Source of the DNA: Mesostigma viride
Lineage: Eukaryota; Streptophyta; Mesostigmatophyceae; Mesostigmatales; Mesostigmataceae
DNA: 64,000 nucleotides
NCBI GenBank assembly: GCA_009746045.1
Contig: RPFO01000769.1
Coordinates: forward strand, 22,501-86,500
Direction: 5' to 3'
Part shown: piece by piece, positions 30,207 to 42,200 of the stretch
Layout: each line of letters begins with the position of its first letter
How positions within the stretch are numbered: the stretch's first letter is position 1
Notes under the pieces: generated by a model
What the model saw: only the letters and a program-made list of their open reading frames with translations
Databases searched by the model: none
What the model was told of the DNA's origin: nothing
Position numbers and translations under genes: made by a program

Positions 30207-31912
30207 CCCTAAATGGGCAGAAATACTGCCGATGCATCGGCTGTAACTTCACAATTTTGCAAACCAGATGCCATCCAACCCACCCATATCCAATGGCTGT
30301 CCTTGGGGGCCAAGCATGTCCATGAGTTGCCCTTCGGGTTGGTATATCACAACCTTACATATATGCAGGGTAGGCCATGTATAACTGCCGTCAAAGTCAG
30401 GGGGGTCAAGACGAGCGTTTTCATTTTTGGTAGAATGTGCATTTTGAATTATGTTGTAAGAGCTAGGCACCTACCACTTCAGGGATGATAAACAATTAGT
30501 TGCTGAACAGTTTGAGCCATTGGGGTCATCATTTGGGTGGGTATACCAGCAGTTACACCCAGTACAGCCCATAGGGGTACCAGTGGTAAAAAGCAACCAA
30601 GGGGTTAGGAGTGGGCATACTACCTACTAATACCTACTAATATGGCCCCCAACCATGCCACACAATACATTTCCCTTCCACAATGATGGGGAAACATAAC
30701 TGCATCATCACACTGCCCTTACATGGCACCTATGTGCAGGTGCCACCTTGTCCATGCACGTAGGTAACGTGGTACGGATACCCTACGCAAGGCATGCATT
30801 CTAGGAGGCAGCCACCAACAAACTAGTGGTTTTAAGCCTATTTCAGCTTGCCCTAGCAAGGATAAACTAGGCCTAAGCTGCTATAGCTTGCCAGGTGATG
30901 GCCAGCACACCTGGTGGCACATGCTGACAATGGGAAGCTTCTACTCACCGGTTACATGCTTGATGATGCCACAGAGACCAGCCAACTGCCTCACACTCAT
31001 GCAATATGTGTGTGGGAAATGTATAACAAACATATATGGAGGTATTCAAACCCATACAGCCTCTAAAATTTTTCACCATCACCCTGTGGCAGGTCAACTG
31101 ACTGAGGGAAGCATCTAAGAAGGGTGTTTTAGAAAGGGGCCAGGCCAGGGTCAAGAAAGAGCATGAATAATGCAAAAAGAATGTGCTACACAAGCTAGAA
31201 CGTATATATAAACGTCAAACATCGATAGGAAAACGATAACTCAGCTTTACCAGGCATGGATGGCGTTACCTTGGCCCAGGCGGTGGCCGCAAAATGGCGC
31301 ATTTCGGCACACCAAAGTTGTGCAGCATGGTCGCTGGATTCGGCGATTTCTGGCCACCCTTGCACGTTTACGACTACTAGGTATCATAACAAGTACAAAG
31401 AAACCAATATATCCTTTAAAATACGCCGGAAAGTTATTGCTGTCAACGTTTCTATCGTCCGGCCTGATCGCAGTTTTTTCCAGCAAGAACGCTGCCGACA
31501 CCTATCAAATGGCATTCCCGCGAACCAAAAATTGGCCTGTATCATCTTTAGGACGTATAAAATCAATTTCCTGAGTTTGGTCAGAAAATTCGAACGAAAA
31601 CGTAAATGCCATGCGTGGGCGCAAGCCGCCATGGCCAGGTCGTCGTTTTCCGGAATGCACGTTGTACGTGAAAAAGTACCCTGACCCCTAGTACTTTGAC
31701 CGGCCAGAACACCTCTATAACTTTGTCAGAAGTATGCAAACCCTAGTACCATGCTGTGAGGAAAATTATAAACTTTCGATCTTCTCAGCTAAACGTTTCC
31801 TAATTCTCAATAGTTTTCGCGGCATTTGGTCCCCCGAGAAGGGGCCGACGTGTCGGCTGTAACTCAGTTTTAGGCGGAAAATCGGCAGCCAGACCATTTA
31901 GGGGCTAGGCGG
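30207..31912. mobile_element. Possible terminal-inverted-repeat element, 1.7 kb
   Basis: CCTAGCCCCTAAATGG at 30207 has an exact 16-base inverted partner, CCATTTAGGGGCTAGG, at 31897. CTGCCGAT follows inside on the left and its complement ATCGGCAG on the right. No target-site duplication or transposase was recognised, so a non-autonomous element is possible but unproven. Confidence 0.4.
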
Positions 31913-32339
31913 CGAAATGTAGTGTGCTGGCCCAGCCGACGATATCGATGCTCCTCCGGCCCACCCAGACGTACCTGGGCGGACATGCTGAAGCACCACA
32001 CCACCTCCACCGCCTCCACCATCGCGGCACAGCTCAAGCAACAAACGCTCGACCTCCGCGAGGAGGCCGAGCTAGCTCGCCATTGAAGCGCAGCCTTAAC
32101 GTACGCATTTTGCCGGTGTCAAGCACTTCGACCAGCCGGCAGGTGAGGACTCAGAGTCTCTTGTTATAGCGTTTAAGCGCGACATTCTTATCCCCATACG
32201 GCAACTCACTGGTGAGCGGCTGCGGATGTCGGCTGTCCGCCTTCCCCGCGCGCGGGGTAAGGCTGGCCCGGCGGCCCCGGCCCCCGTGCTCCTCACCTTA
32301 TAGTAAGTACATGGCGGATCGATAAGCTCGGTTGTTTCT

Positions 32340-33480
32340 TAAATGCCGCAAGAAGCTCTCGAGGACTTCCTACACGCTGGACGACGACTTGACCCTGGCG
32401 CAGCAACAACGCCCAACCGCGAAGGCCGAACTCACTTAGGGAGCTATGGCCAACCTACGTCTCCAGCTCCGGCAGAACGCAGGGGAGAAGCTGGTATACT
32501 GGAGGGGGCGGTCATCCACGTCGACCACAAGCCCTCAGCACGGGCGCCCGGCTCCTGCCCCCCCAGCAACTCCAGCTTAGGAGTTTATAGCAGTCGAGAG
32601 ATTCTGGGGACCCGGATTTGTTTCCATTTCCTGCTCATTTCTGGTTCCCGGCCTCGGGCGCGGCGCTTTGAACCTGGACTGGTCCAGATCTGACTGGAAT
32701 TTCTTCCCAAAGTTTGGGAACAAATTTTGTTCATGCCCATGCAGAGAATCATGGTGAGACGGGATACCTTGCGTGTGCCGGTTTTCCGGTCACGCGGTCG
32801 TACGATATCGTACGCCTCCAAAACATTTTTGCATGCCGCATCACCACAGTCTTCGCTTCAGCGAGCACAGAATCAAGGCCAAACGCTTTCCGGGTACGCG
32901 GAAGCTTGAGCTAAAAGCGGCCCGCGGGCCGAACGATGTTCAAATCCTGTTCACAACCCGAACCGGAAACGGAAAGTCGGAAACGGAATTGGTTCTCCGG
33001 AATTTCTCGAGTAGCGGTATCCCGGGGGAGCCCGCGGGGGGCTTCCACAGTTTGTTGTTAACATTTGTTAAGGTCCCCGCCCCGCCAGTACACTTGGGGA
33101 TTCTCGGGGCTGGACTCAGTGTGGAGGATGCTGTCGGGCCACACCCCAGTGACTCGCGGCGTTGCTGCTGCTGGCCGGTAGTGTCAGCCTGCATGTCAGG
33201 TCGTCAGTCAAGCAACCAAGGGGTGCGCGCCAGCTTCTTGCGGCGCAAGAGAGGAACCAAATGGACAAGGTCGGGCCCCCGCCAGTGGTCCTTATGTACC
33301 TTCAGCGACATGTCGCAGCCAGAGTTCCTCTCTCGCCGCAAGAAGCTGGTGCGCACTCCCTGGTTGCTTGACGACGACCTGACGCCAGCCCAGCAGCTGC
33401 AACGCCGTGATCAGTGGCCTGACTACATGGCGCCGCAAGACCAGCCCCGAGAAGCCCCAGGTGTACTGGCGGGCCGGGCG
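32340..33480 (+). pseudogene. Two decayed copies of a retroelement ORF end
   Basis: At about 32343 one frame reads CRKKLSRTSYTLDDDLTLAQ. At about 33340 a second reads RRKKLVRTPWLLDDDLTPAQ followed by QLQRRDQW. The shared RKKL...LDDDLT.AQQ pattern is typical of LINE ORF1-type or coiled-coil proteins in algal genomes. Both are broken up- and downstream. Confidence 0.55.
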
Positions 33481-33624
33481 GGGAACTTTATGTGAGCAAC
33501 ATTAACTGTGGACGCCCCCCAGGGCTCCCCCAGAATAGATTCTAGCCAGGTGTCTAGAAGGGTGATCGGCATAGCTTAGACATTATATAGCATGTCTTGC
33601 ATGCCATGTATTACCCCAGCATAA

Positions 33625-33672
33625 GTAAGTAAGTACTTGCGTGTCATGCGCAAAGGCATGCCACGGAGTACT
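33625..33672 (-). mobile_element. Third fragment of the ACTT-tailed retroposon
   Basis: On the minus strand GTACTCCGTGGCATGCCTTT is followed by decayed text and then ACTTACTTACTT. This matches the 3' end of the elements at 18875-19045 and 34305-34446. Confidence 0.65.
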
Positions 33673-33803
33673 ATGCTAATCTCATTAGAAAAATAATGAC
33701 ACAAAAGTTTAAACAAATATCGTCTGCATCATACCCCAGCATAGTATACTGATCTAGCCCCAGTACTGAGGTTTAGAGTGGCACAAAAGCAATGACATTA
33801 GCC

Positions 33804-34304
<501 letters not shown>

Positions 34305-34305
<1 letters not shown>

Positions 34306-34446
34306 GAACATGCACTGAAGGCGTGCCACGGAGTACCCGATGAGGTACTTTTCTACGCAGATACTTCACCCGCGAAGGCAAGTGGCGCGACTCACTCACC
34401 CAGGTCTGGAGTTGCAGATAGCAACTCCGCGTCATCCGGACTATCC
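34305..34446 (-). mobile_element. Second copy of the short ACTT-tailed retroposon
   Basis: Homologous to 18875-19045 over about 140 bases (GGCGTGCCACGGAGTACCCG, ACTTCACCCGCGAAGGCAAG, CGTCATCCGGACTATCCAA). The minus-strand frame is partly conserved between the copies. Its 3' end is the (ACTT)n array. Confidence 0.8.
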
Positions 34447-34694
34447 AAGACGACTGTACGCTCGGCCATGATGACGGGTGGGGGCCGGTAGATTGCATGC
34501 TCACCCCCGATGACATGATAACGTTGATGACACGCTGCCCCGACTACATGCCAACCTCCTGCCCAGCTATGACTCATATCGCGGCCATTCGCTTATGCCT
34601 TAGCAGACGTCCGTTAAGCCCACATCACCTTTCTTGTACAGCATCAGCTATGCTTCAGCCTACCTCTGGTATCATTATTAAGTGAGACAATGGT

Positions 34695-34900
34695 TGTATT
34701 GCACCCACAGTGATGCGCCCCGGCCCCGTGCTGTGGATAGAGCGCTCTGTGGCCTGCCGCCCACTTGGTACGGCGAGAGAAGCTAGGGTGCCCTCCCTCC
34801 TCTTTGTGTACAGGGGTTGCAGGTTCCTCTACTTTGTATTGGCACCCACGTGACGCAGTCACGTGATCATTAATTAACTGTCATGGTGTATTGTTACAAA
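34695..34900 (+). repeat. Dispersed repeat, copy 1
   Basis: Shares GTTGTATTGCACCCACAGT, GTGGCCTGCCGCC, GAGAGAAGCT and GTGCCCTCCCTCCTC with 59550-59745, in the same orientation and spacing. It is an interspersed element of unknown class, about 200 bp. The stretch 34920-35797 shows no gene and is downstream flank of the methyltransferase gene. Confidence 0.75.
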
Positions 34901-35797
34901 ATTAAATTGGTGTATTGTAAACCTGGCGACTGCTGCAGATTTTACAACAATGGATCAGCCCATTACTATAACAGGAATCAGCTGCCCTGCCCTATGTGTC
35001 TCCCTGATTAGAATGATCCTATTTTTGTATGAACAGAAACTCAAGGTAAATGAACACTGCTGCTTGTTATACGCTAACATACCAGTACTCCCTCCTCCCT
35101 GCCTGTGTTTTGTCATAGTCCTCAACAGGTGGCACCACGCACGGCCAGGCAGGCATCCCTGACTGAGCAGAGTGGCATGATGGAACAGGATCCCGTTCCT
35201 GAGCAGGTGGCCCGCGCCCGAGCTTCATCACCATCAGACGTCCCGTGGCACGGTGTCGAGCAAGGCCAGCAAGGAGGCAGACATAGCTGAGCCCAGGGAC
35301 CCTGGGTGGAATGCCGGGACATCCTCCCGCTGATGGCTCTCATGCTGGTGGGCGTCATTTATTCCGGACTCCGCGGCAGCTGGCAAAGTCGCCAGGGGAG
35401 CACTTGTTCTTATGCCGCATGATGCGATGACTGTCCTGCCATTTGGGAATCAGCGGCTCACTCATCAGGGAGAAGCGCCCAGAGCAGTACCCAGAGCAGG
35501 CATCCAAAACGGAAGCCCGTGACAGCCGGTAGCTCAACCAGCAGGGCAGAAAACCTGTCGGATCTGACCACGGCACAGAAGCAGTCAAAGTTGAGTGAAG
35601 GTGCTCTTCACGAGTCTACGGCAGCAGCTCGTCGGGGTTGGCCAGTGTCCTGGTCAGGGGCAGGTGCGTGTAGTCGTACTCGGCGGCAGGCAGCTCGTGG
35701 ATTAGCAAAGCAAAAAAGAACAGGTCAACTGCGGTATTATCAGCCCACGGTTCATCAAGATCAAGCAGCAGACCCTCTGGATGACTTGAGTAGCAGA

Positions 35798-38700
35798 TTA
35801 CGTCACCAATGACAGCGCCTCGCTAATAGCGAGCCCCAGGGCCTTGGCCAGGGGTGGAGGCACAGCGTTCCCTACGACTTTATATCTCTGCGTCAGCGAT
35901 GCCGTGTCGAACCTGAAGTCGTCCGGGAAACCCTGCAACCGAGCAGCTTCCCGGACAGAAATGACCCGGTCTTGGTCGGGGTGCCAGCAGGCCCACCTGT
36001 CACTTGGGCTGGTAAGCACAGTGGTCGCGGGACGGTCCCATTTCAGCCGAGTTGGGTTTGGGAAGAACGCATTGCTGCATACGTGATCATACCCTGTACT
36101 CGACCCTTCCTTGCGCGCCGCCTTGTTTGGCAGCAACCACTCTCCAGGCGCGTTGCCACGCTCGAGCGCCTCCTGGCGAAAGGTCATGGGATCATCACCC
36201 CCCCCACGCTCAATTGGTCCCAGGTCGGCAAACGCTGCACGCACGCTCATGTCCGCAGCCTCCCCTTTTACCAGCTTTGGCCAGGAGGGCACCGCGACCC
36301 CTGGCGCAGATGCCATGAGCAGGAAGCGCTTCCGGTTTTGCGGGACGCCGTAGTTGGAGGCGAGGGCAACACTGTACCGTACAGTGTACCCCAGGGACAG
36401 GAGCTTATTCCAGAGACGCCGGAGATGCGGCAGCCCCTCCGCGCGCAGTATGCCCGTGACGTTCTCAAACGACAGCACCAGCGGCCTGAAGAGCTCGACC
36501 GCCTCCCCTACCGCATCCGTGAGCTGGCGGTTGGCGGCATCGTTCCTGCCGCCTGGGTTGGCGGTCGAGAAACCCTGGCAGGGGGAGGACGCGTGAAGCA
36601 CGTGCAGCGCGCCGGGGGCTGGCGCATCCGGGTTCCCCGCTCGCACGTTCTCCAATAACGTCCAAACGTCGCTCAAGAATATCTCGGCCTTCGGGTGACG
36701 CGTCCGACAGATCGCTTTTGCAGTGGCGTCCTTGTCCACGCCCCACTTGAAATCAAAGGAGGCGCCTCGGAAGCCTTCCGCGGCAGCGCCGCACCCACAG
36801 AAGAGCTCGCCATGCGACGGCCGGAAGCCTGGCTCGCCGGGCCTGCCCTTGGTCACCTTACAAGGAGAACGGGGGTTCTGACAAGCCATGGGATGTGGGT
36901 ATATAGTGACCATCTCACCTCCCTCCTCGGTCACCTCCCTGACCTCTTTAAAGTACGCATTCTTGTCCGCCCTCCTCGTCCCCTGTCCTCCCCGCCTCGG
37001 TCCCAGCAAACTCTCACTCAGGAAGCTGCTGATGACCGACTCCTCGGCGTCTGCGCTGTTGCTGCCGTCCTTTCCAAGATCGTCATCGTCATAAAGAGCG
37101 AGATCAGGCTCCACAGACCCTGCACCTCCAGCCCCAACCGAGGTGCTCCCCTGTGGCAAACTGAACAGAAGCTCGCCCCTCTCGAGGTCGAAGGACACCA
37201 ACGGCGAGTACCTGTTCCTGCTATCCATCGGTGTGCTCATGTCCGCGGCAGAGAGCGGCTGCACGCGAAAGTGCACGCACCACCGGGCCACGTTCGCCAG
37301 CTCTTCGGCTGATGGCATCTCACAGGGAATGACCGTGCCGCAGGTGGGAGCAGCCTCCACCACATAGCCGTACCACTCCAACTTGTGGACGTTGGAACAG
37401 AACTGGACATAGTAGCCGCTGGCGTCATCCACCGGGGCCCATTCCACACGCACCTTGCGCACGGTTGCCTCCTCACTGCCACAGAGCTCAACTTTGGTGA
37501 TGTGCGTCGGCCCCAGCTGCCGCACCCGTTCTGCGATGGTCTCTGGGCTCGCACTGGCACCGCGCTGCTGCCTGGCAGTGACGTCAGGGCGGGTGCCACC
37601 GGCAGGATCCCTTAGCCCGCGGCTAGGCCGAGTGCGCGCATCACCAGAAGGGCATGCAGGTGAGGTCGCTTCTCCTGTCTGCGCATCCTGCAGCGCCACC
37701 GTCTGAGCCCTGGTCCTTCTGACGTGATGTATGACGGCGTCATTGAGGTGGTTGCCTTGCCGAGCGATAGCTGCCTGAGGGGGGATCGGGCGCTGCCTGC
37801 GTCGGGGGGGACCGTCCTCCGATCCATCCTCTGATGAGTGGGAACGCTCACGTGCCCGCTCGCGTCCCCTCTTCTTATCCCTTCTTGCCGCCGAGGAAGA
37901 GACGGGACGAGACGCCCCGGCATTGTCTTGCAGACTGGGCAGCGCGCTGGGCACTCTCGCTGCTATTCTCTGGCTTTGCCTGCGTGGCCGCGACTGCCCC
38001 TCCCCCTCCTCCTCCCCCTCCCCCTCCCCTCCCTCCTCCTCCCCTCCCCCTCCCCCTCCCCTCCCTCCCCTCCCCTCCCCTCCCCCTCCCCCTCCCCTCC
38101 CCCTCCCCCTCCCCCTCCCCTCCCCCTCCCCCTCCCCCTCCCCCTCCCCCTCCCCCTCCCCCTCCCCTCCCCCTCCCCCTCCCCTCCCCCTCCCCTCCCC
38201 CTCCCCCTCCCCCCTCCCTCCCCCTCCCCCTCCCCCTCCCCCTCCTCCTTCCCTATCAACGCCACCGATTTCCCCTCCCCTCCCCCTCCCCCTCCTCCCC
38301 CTCCTCCTCGCCTTTCCCCCCTCCTTCCCCTCCTTCCCCTCCTCCCTCTCCTCCCCTTCCTCCCTCTCCTCCTCCCCTTCCTCGTCCTCCTGCTCCTCCC
38401 CCACCCTGTCCGACCCCTCTTCTCGCTCCTCCGGCTCCTCCGCTATGCCCCTGCTGCTCATTCCCCCAGGGGAACTGCTCGCACCCTCACGCGTGTTGCT
38501 CGCGCCGCCACCACTCTCCACCTCCTCCTCGTCGGCCGTGTCGCGGCCGCCGACCGGGTCTTCCGCATCCACCATGTGTGCATCCTCGGACAAAGCTGCC
38601 TCCTCCTCGTTACCGCTGCACATCAAATCCCTAACACGTGCACCTGCACTCCCCGAGGAATGGGAGGGGTCACGAGTGCCTCCTTCCGGACCATGGTGGA

Positions 38701-38956
38701 GAAGTGCGCGCTCTGCTGCCACAGCCTCACCCTGAGGGCTGCCGCCAGGGGTGGCCACAGCAGGGGGCTGCAGGGAGTCCATCCATTTCCGATCTTCATC
38801 CGACAACTTCTTGGCCTTGCTCGCACTGCAGGCGCCACCGTTCATGTGAGTTGAAGCATAGCAACAGCATGGAAGGACATCCAACCCGTGGAGACAGTCA
38901 GCCTTGGGAGCGCCTTGACCAAAGCAGTGTTGCCAGCGCCGCCCTAATCCGGGCAT
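35798..38956 (-). CDS. Cytosine-5 DNA methyltransferase, single exon, 1,052 aa
   Basis: Transfers methyl from S-adenosylmethionine to cytosine in DNA; nuclear role expected. The catalytic domain fills residues ~716-1052: motif I GELFCGCGAAAEGF (716), motif IV SSPCQGFS with catalytic Cys793, motif VI SFENV (829-833), motif VIII QNRKR (~873-877), RVISVREAARLQGFPDDF, and motif X GNAVPPPLAKAL near the end. Residues ~480-590 look fibronectin-III-like (VRVEWAPVDDASGYYVQ). Residues ~170-320 are an extreme Glu/Gly/Arg low-complexity stretch encoded by a CCTCCC-type tract. No BAH, chromodomain or CXXC motif was seen, so it is not a standard plant CMT, MET1 or Dnmt1. The absence of introns contrasts with every other sizeable gene here. 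Start at 38956 is the longest; ATG at 38845 (MNGGACSASKAK) is an alternative. It lies 267 bp from the end of the GHKL ATPase gene, same strand. Confidence 0.9.
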   Translation of the reverse strand: MPGLGRRWQHCFGQGAPKADCLHGLDVLPCCCYASTHMNGGACSASKAKKLSDEDRKWMDSLQPPAVATPGGSPQGEAVAAERALLHHGPEGGTRDPSHSSGSAGARVRDLMCSGNEEEAALSEDAHMVDAEDPVGGRDTADEEEVESGGGASNTREGASSSPGGMSSRGIAEEPEEREEGSDRVGEEQEDEEGEEEREEGEEREEGKEGKEGGKARRRGRRGRGRGGEIGGVDREGGGGGGGGGGGRGEGEGEGRGRGGGGGGEGEGEGEGEGEGEGEGRGRGRGRGGGGGGEGRGGRGGGGGGEEEGGEGEGEEEGEGQSRPRRQSQRIAARVPSALPSLQDNAGASRPVSSSAARRDKKRGRERARERSHSSEDGSEDGPPRRRQRPIPPQAAIARQGNHLNDAVIHHVRRTRAQTVALQDAQTGEATSPACPSGDARTRPSRGLRDPAGGTRPDVTARQQRGASASPETIAERVRQLGPTHITKVELCGSEEATVRKVRVEWAPVDDASGYYVQFCSNVHKLEWYGYVVEAAPTCGTVIPCEMPSAEELANVARWCVHFRVQPLSAADMSTPMDSRNRYSPLVSFDLERGELLFSLPQGSTSVGAGGAGSVEPDLALYDDDDLGKDGSNSADAEESVISSFLSESLLGPRRGGQGTRRADKNAYFKEVREVTEEGGEMVTIYPHPMACQNPRSPCKVTKGRPGEPGFRPSHGELFCGCGAAAEGFRGASFDFKWGVDKDATAKAICRTRHPKAEIFLSDVWTLLENVRAGNPDAPAPGALHVLHASSPCQGFSTANPGGRNDAANRQLTDAVGEAVELFRPLVLSFENVTGILRAEGLPHLRRLWNKLLSLGYTVRYSVALASNYGVPQNRKRFLLMASAPGVAVPSWPKLVKGEAADMSVRAAFADLGPIERGGGDDPMTFRQEALERGNAPGEWLLPNKAARKEGSSTGYDHVCSNAFFPNPTRLKWDRPATTVLTSPSDRWACWHPDQDRVISVREAARLQGFPDDFRFDTASLTQRYKVVGNAVPPPLAKALGLAISEALSLVT
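37990..38420. repeat. ~430-bp (CTCCCC)n-like polypyrimidine tract inside coding sequence
   Basis: The plus strand is almost purely C/T with CTCCCC, CCTCCC and CCTCCT units; the minus strand encodes the Glu/Gly/Arg stretch of the methyltransferase. The purine strand could form triplex or G-rich structures. Length is likely to vary between individuals or assemblies. Confidence 0.95.
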
Positions 38957-39223
38957 CTGCTGTCTAAAATCGGTGAGCTACTGTGATTTTGACAAAACGA
39001 AGCGGCTTCTTTACCCTCCTGCAATTGCCTGGCTAATCACTTTACTCACCAGGGCTGCTAAATATGATGCCATGCCCAGGCGATTGCTTACGCACAAGTG
39101 CTCACCATACTGTGGCTCTCTGCCACCAGGCAACAACTAAGGGAAAGTTTACGGAGAAATGTTACATCAGCGTAGCATGGTCGCGCAAGAACAGCACACA
39201 CACACGAAAAAAAATTCATGCAC

Positions 39224-42200
39224 TCACCAGCGCTGTTCAGACTCAAACAAATCGTGGAGCCTTTCTTCCAGGTCAGGAAACCCCAGCAGCAGCAGCACGC
39301 GCGCCACTTCATGTGCCAGAGCAGCCTTGCGGAGTTCTTTGCTGAGCGATGCCTTGAAGTAGATGGTGCTGGTGGACCAAACGCAGTCCTGTGCCACGCC
39401 CGTGAAACCAGTGCCGGTCATAAGGCGTCGCGGTCCCCAAGCATGCTTGGGCCTGTGAGCAGGTGCTCGATCGTCGCCAGACCAGCTATCCTGCTCATCA
39501 GAGTAAAAACTGGCGCTACTGTCATCCGGGCGCTCTGACTCATAGCCTTCCTCTTCAGCTGGGCTGGGCTGGGACTCTGAAATGGTGCCAAGCTTGATGG
39601 TGCAGACAAGGTTCTCCACCACCAGCTCCTTACAAGACAGGAAGAGAGCAAGGTCTTTCTCGCACAAGGTGAACTTTTTTTCCTTCTGTATCACATAAAG
39701 CACTGCTCCTTTGAGCTGCTGTGTGAGAATGGCCTCCCCGGCATTGGATGGAGGTCGCGCTTTGTCGGCTATGCCGGGGCACAGCACCTTGAGGATGTGC
39801 TTCTCAAACAGCCTGACGCCCAGCGCAGCGTACCATTCGAGCAGCAACTCAAGGAGCACCCTGTTGTTTCGAGGCAGCCATGCCTTAATAACCACCTGTT
39901 TGAAAAGCTCGAGGTAGCTTTGGAAATACGGAGAACCATTGTCCTCGCAGACATACGAGTTGGAGTATTGGGCGCACTGGTCAGGGTGGACGCACACCAT
40001 GGGCACTGCTTTCCGCAGTCTGTCCAGGAGGGCGGCCGTGTCCACCTTATCCTTATTGGCGCGGTATTGGCGGGCTATCTCGTTCTGCATCGCCATCAAT
40101 CCGTCAAGAAACCGGGACCGTTCAGTCCTGGAGACTATCTTGCCGTAGGTTTCGATGCAGTACTTGTCGGTGTACAGTTGGGTGAATGAACCAAAAGGAA
40201 GCGTCTCGGCCACCTGCAGGAACTTGAGAAAAAAATCCTTGAGGTCTCGGTCATCACTCTCAGACCCGTAGTGGACGCTGAGTGCCACCCTGAGACCTGC
40301 ATGACCCCAAAACAAGGTGTCATCGAAGCGCTCCCAGACCGCATCACTGGGATCGACCCACTTTCCTCCCTGCTGACCGGGCACGAAGATGATGCCTTTT
40401 GCTGCCGTGATTGTGGGGTCCTGACCTGCACAGTTGCGGTAGAGCCACCGGTAGAGGGCTTTTACGTGTGAGAGAGTGTCCACCGAGCCACTTGAGAGGC
40501 TCTTCAGAGCTCCTAGCCGGTCGATGACATGCTCCACCGTGATGTCCACAAACATGCCCAGTCGATGTGCTAGAGGTCGGTTCAGCACCGGACTTGTCGC
40601 CACAAAGAAAGGGCACTCCTTCCCGAAGAGCTTTTCTGTGTTGGCAGACTGGAAAATGGCCTGGCCTGGGGTCACCATATTCGCACCTTGGGTGACTATC
40701 CATGCGCAGTCGCGCAACAACATCTTCATTTCAGTATCGCCAGACTGAGATACAGATGGATGTGCAGATTTACTGATGTACTTGATGCGCGCCCTGCATT
40801 GCTCCTCGAGGTGCTGTCCCTTGATGCGGTACCACGCAAACAGGCTATTCATCTTCTCTATGGCATTCTCCATTTTCTGGCCACCACGGAGCCAACCAAA
40901 AGCTGGCACATCCTCGCATTCCTCCACAGAACGCAATTGTTGTTTATTCCTCAGCAGCTCTTTAACACCCTGTGTACAATGTAAACGCACCCTTTGAGCA
41001 TGAGCTGATTTCTCGAGTCTAGACTTATCTTCCTTTGGCAAAAGCTTGCGATGGACTTTGATTCCAGCGCGTGGGCTGGTCAGCTCCAGAAGAGGCACAC
41101 AGAGAGGCTCCCAGGTATCACATTTGGCTGCAGACAAGGAGGACTGCAGGGCCCTCACTTTCGCCTCGATGTCCATGCCTGCTGGGCCCTCGTCAGGTGA
41201 CAAGTAATGCTCGGAAAGGAAAAGGCTGCTCATGAGATGGGGCAAGCGGATAGTGTCATCAATCCACCCCGCCTGGCTGGGCGGGAGCATGATCTGCTCG
41301 CCATCCTGCGCGTACACCACGATGTCCGCAGGAGTATACTTCTCTTTTTTGAAGTCGTATTCCGGGGGTATACGGTCTACGCCCATCCTCAGCAGCGGCA
41401 GCTTTTCCAATACTTTGTCCCCAAATGGCCTGTCCGTGCTGTCCTGTGCTGAACCTGCCGGCTGAAGCATTCCGTACACCCACCAAAACAGCTTCACAAC
41501 GAGCGTATGGTCCCCCCTGGGAGACCTGGCCGTAAACCTATCAAGCTCCCATTCGTCATCGCTGTCTGCGCTCTGCATCATTGAGAACTTCGCCTGGGCC
41601 TCCTCGGAATCCAGCACGTCCAGCACATACTGCTCTCTTGAAAACGTCTTCAATCTGAGGGCGTCCGTGAGCCACCTGCGGGTCTTGTCAGTCAGGATTG
41701 TCTCGACCTCCCTTGAAAGAAATTTGGGAGGACCCAGGTCGAGACCATCAGGTGGGTTCAACGCGGTAAGGTCTCCTGGCGCACCTAGGTAGATGCCGCA
41801 GTTGGGCCTATACGGCAGGTGGGCTTCAACTCCTGCGTTCGTGCCGTAGCAGACAGGAAGGAGCAGGGAACCATTCAGCTCGTTCTGAGTAGCATGCGGC
41901 TCTTCCGCCAGGTAGCCAAGCAGCTCTTTCCACAGCTTAGGGGTGAAGCCTTTCAGGCGCCCGTCCAACCCAGACAGGAGCAGCTGCGTGCCTGCGACCC
42001 GCACGCCCATGTCCTTGAGTACTGCCCGCTGGTTCTTGCCTGCCACCGTACCCTGCAGACAGTGTTCCTGCACCGTGAAATCGACAAGGTGATAAAGGGA
42101 ATTCGAGCCAGCTGAATCGGACGACCGTTTGCTTTTGCACTCGATCTTCCTAGGCGACCGCTCGCTCAGATGGTGAATGGCCGGCTGCAGCTGCTGGTTG

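Larger units (their letters stand above)
28568..33600. other. Transposon graveyard, no intact gene
   Basis: Composition shifts to more AT and the GC-rich coding signature disappears except in short patches. Those patches (29390-29640, 31940-32330, 32340-32440, 33170-33480) have coding bias but are broken by stops and resemble retroelement proteins. The remainder, including 29650-30200 and 32450-33100, holds no feature I can name. Confidence 0.6.

Noticed and set aside
31256-31684. 142-residue plus-strand ORF in the transposon island
   Set aside because: No motif, AT-rich composition unlike the genes here, and it overlaps an equally open second frame.
35519-35812. 97-residue plus-strand ORF overlapping the end of the methyltransferase gene
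   Set aside because: No homology signal; it is antisense to the 3' end of a well-supported gene.
37834-38854. Proline/serine-rich plus-strand ORFs of 266-338 residues
   Set aside because: Antisense translation of the polypyrimidine tract in the methyltransferase gene.
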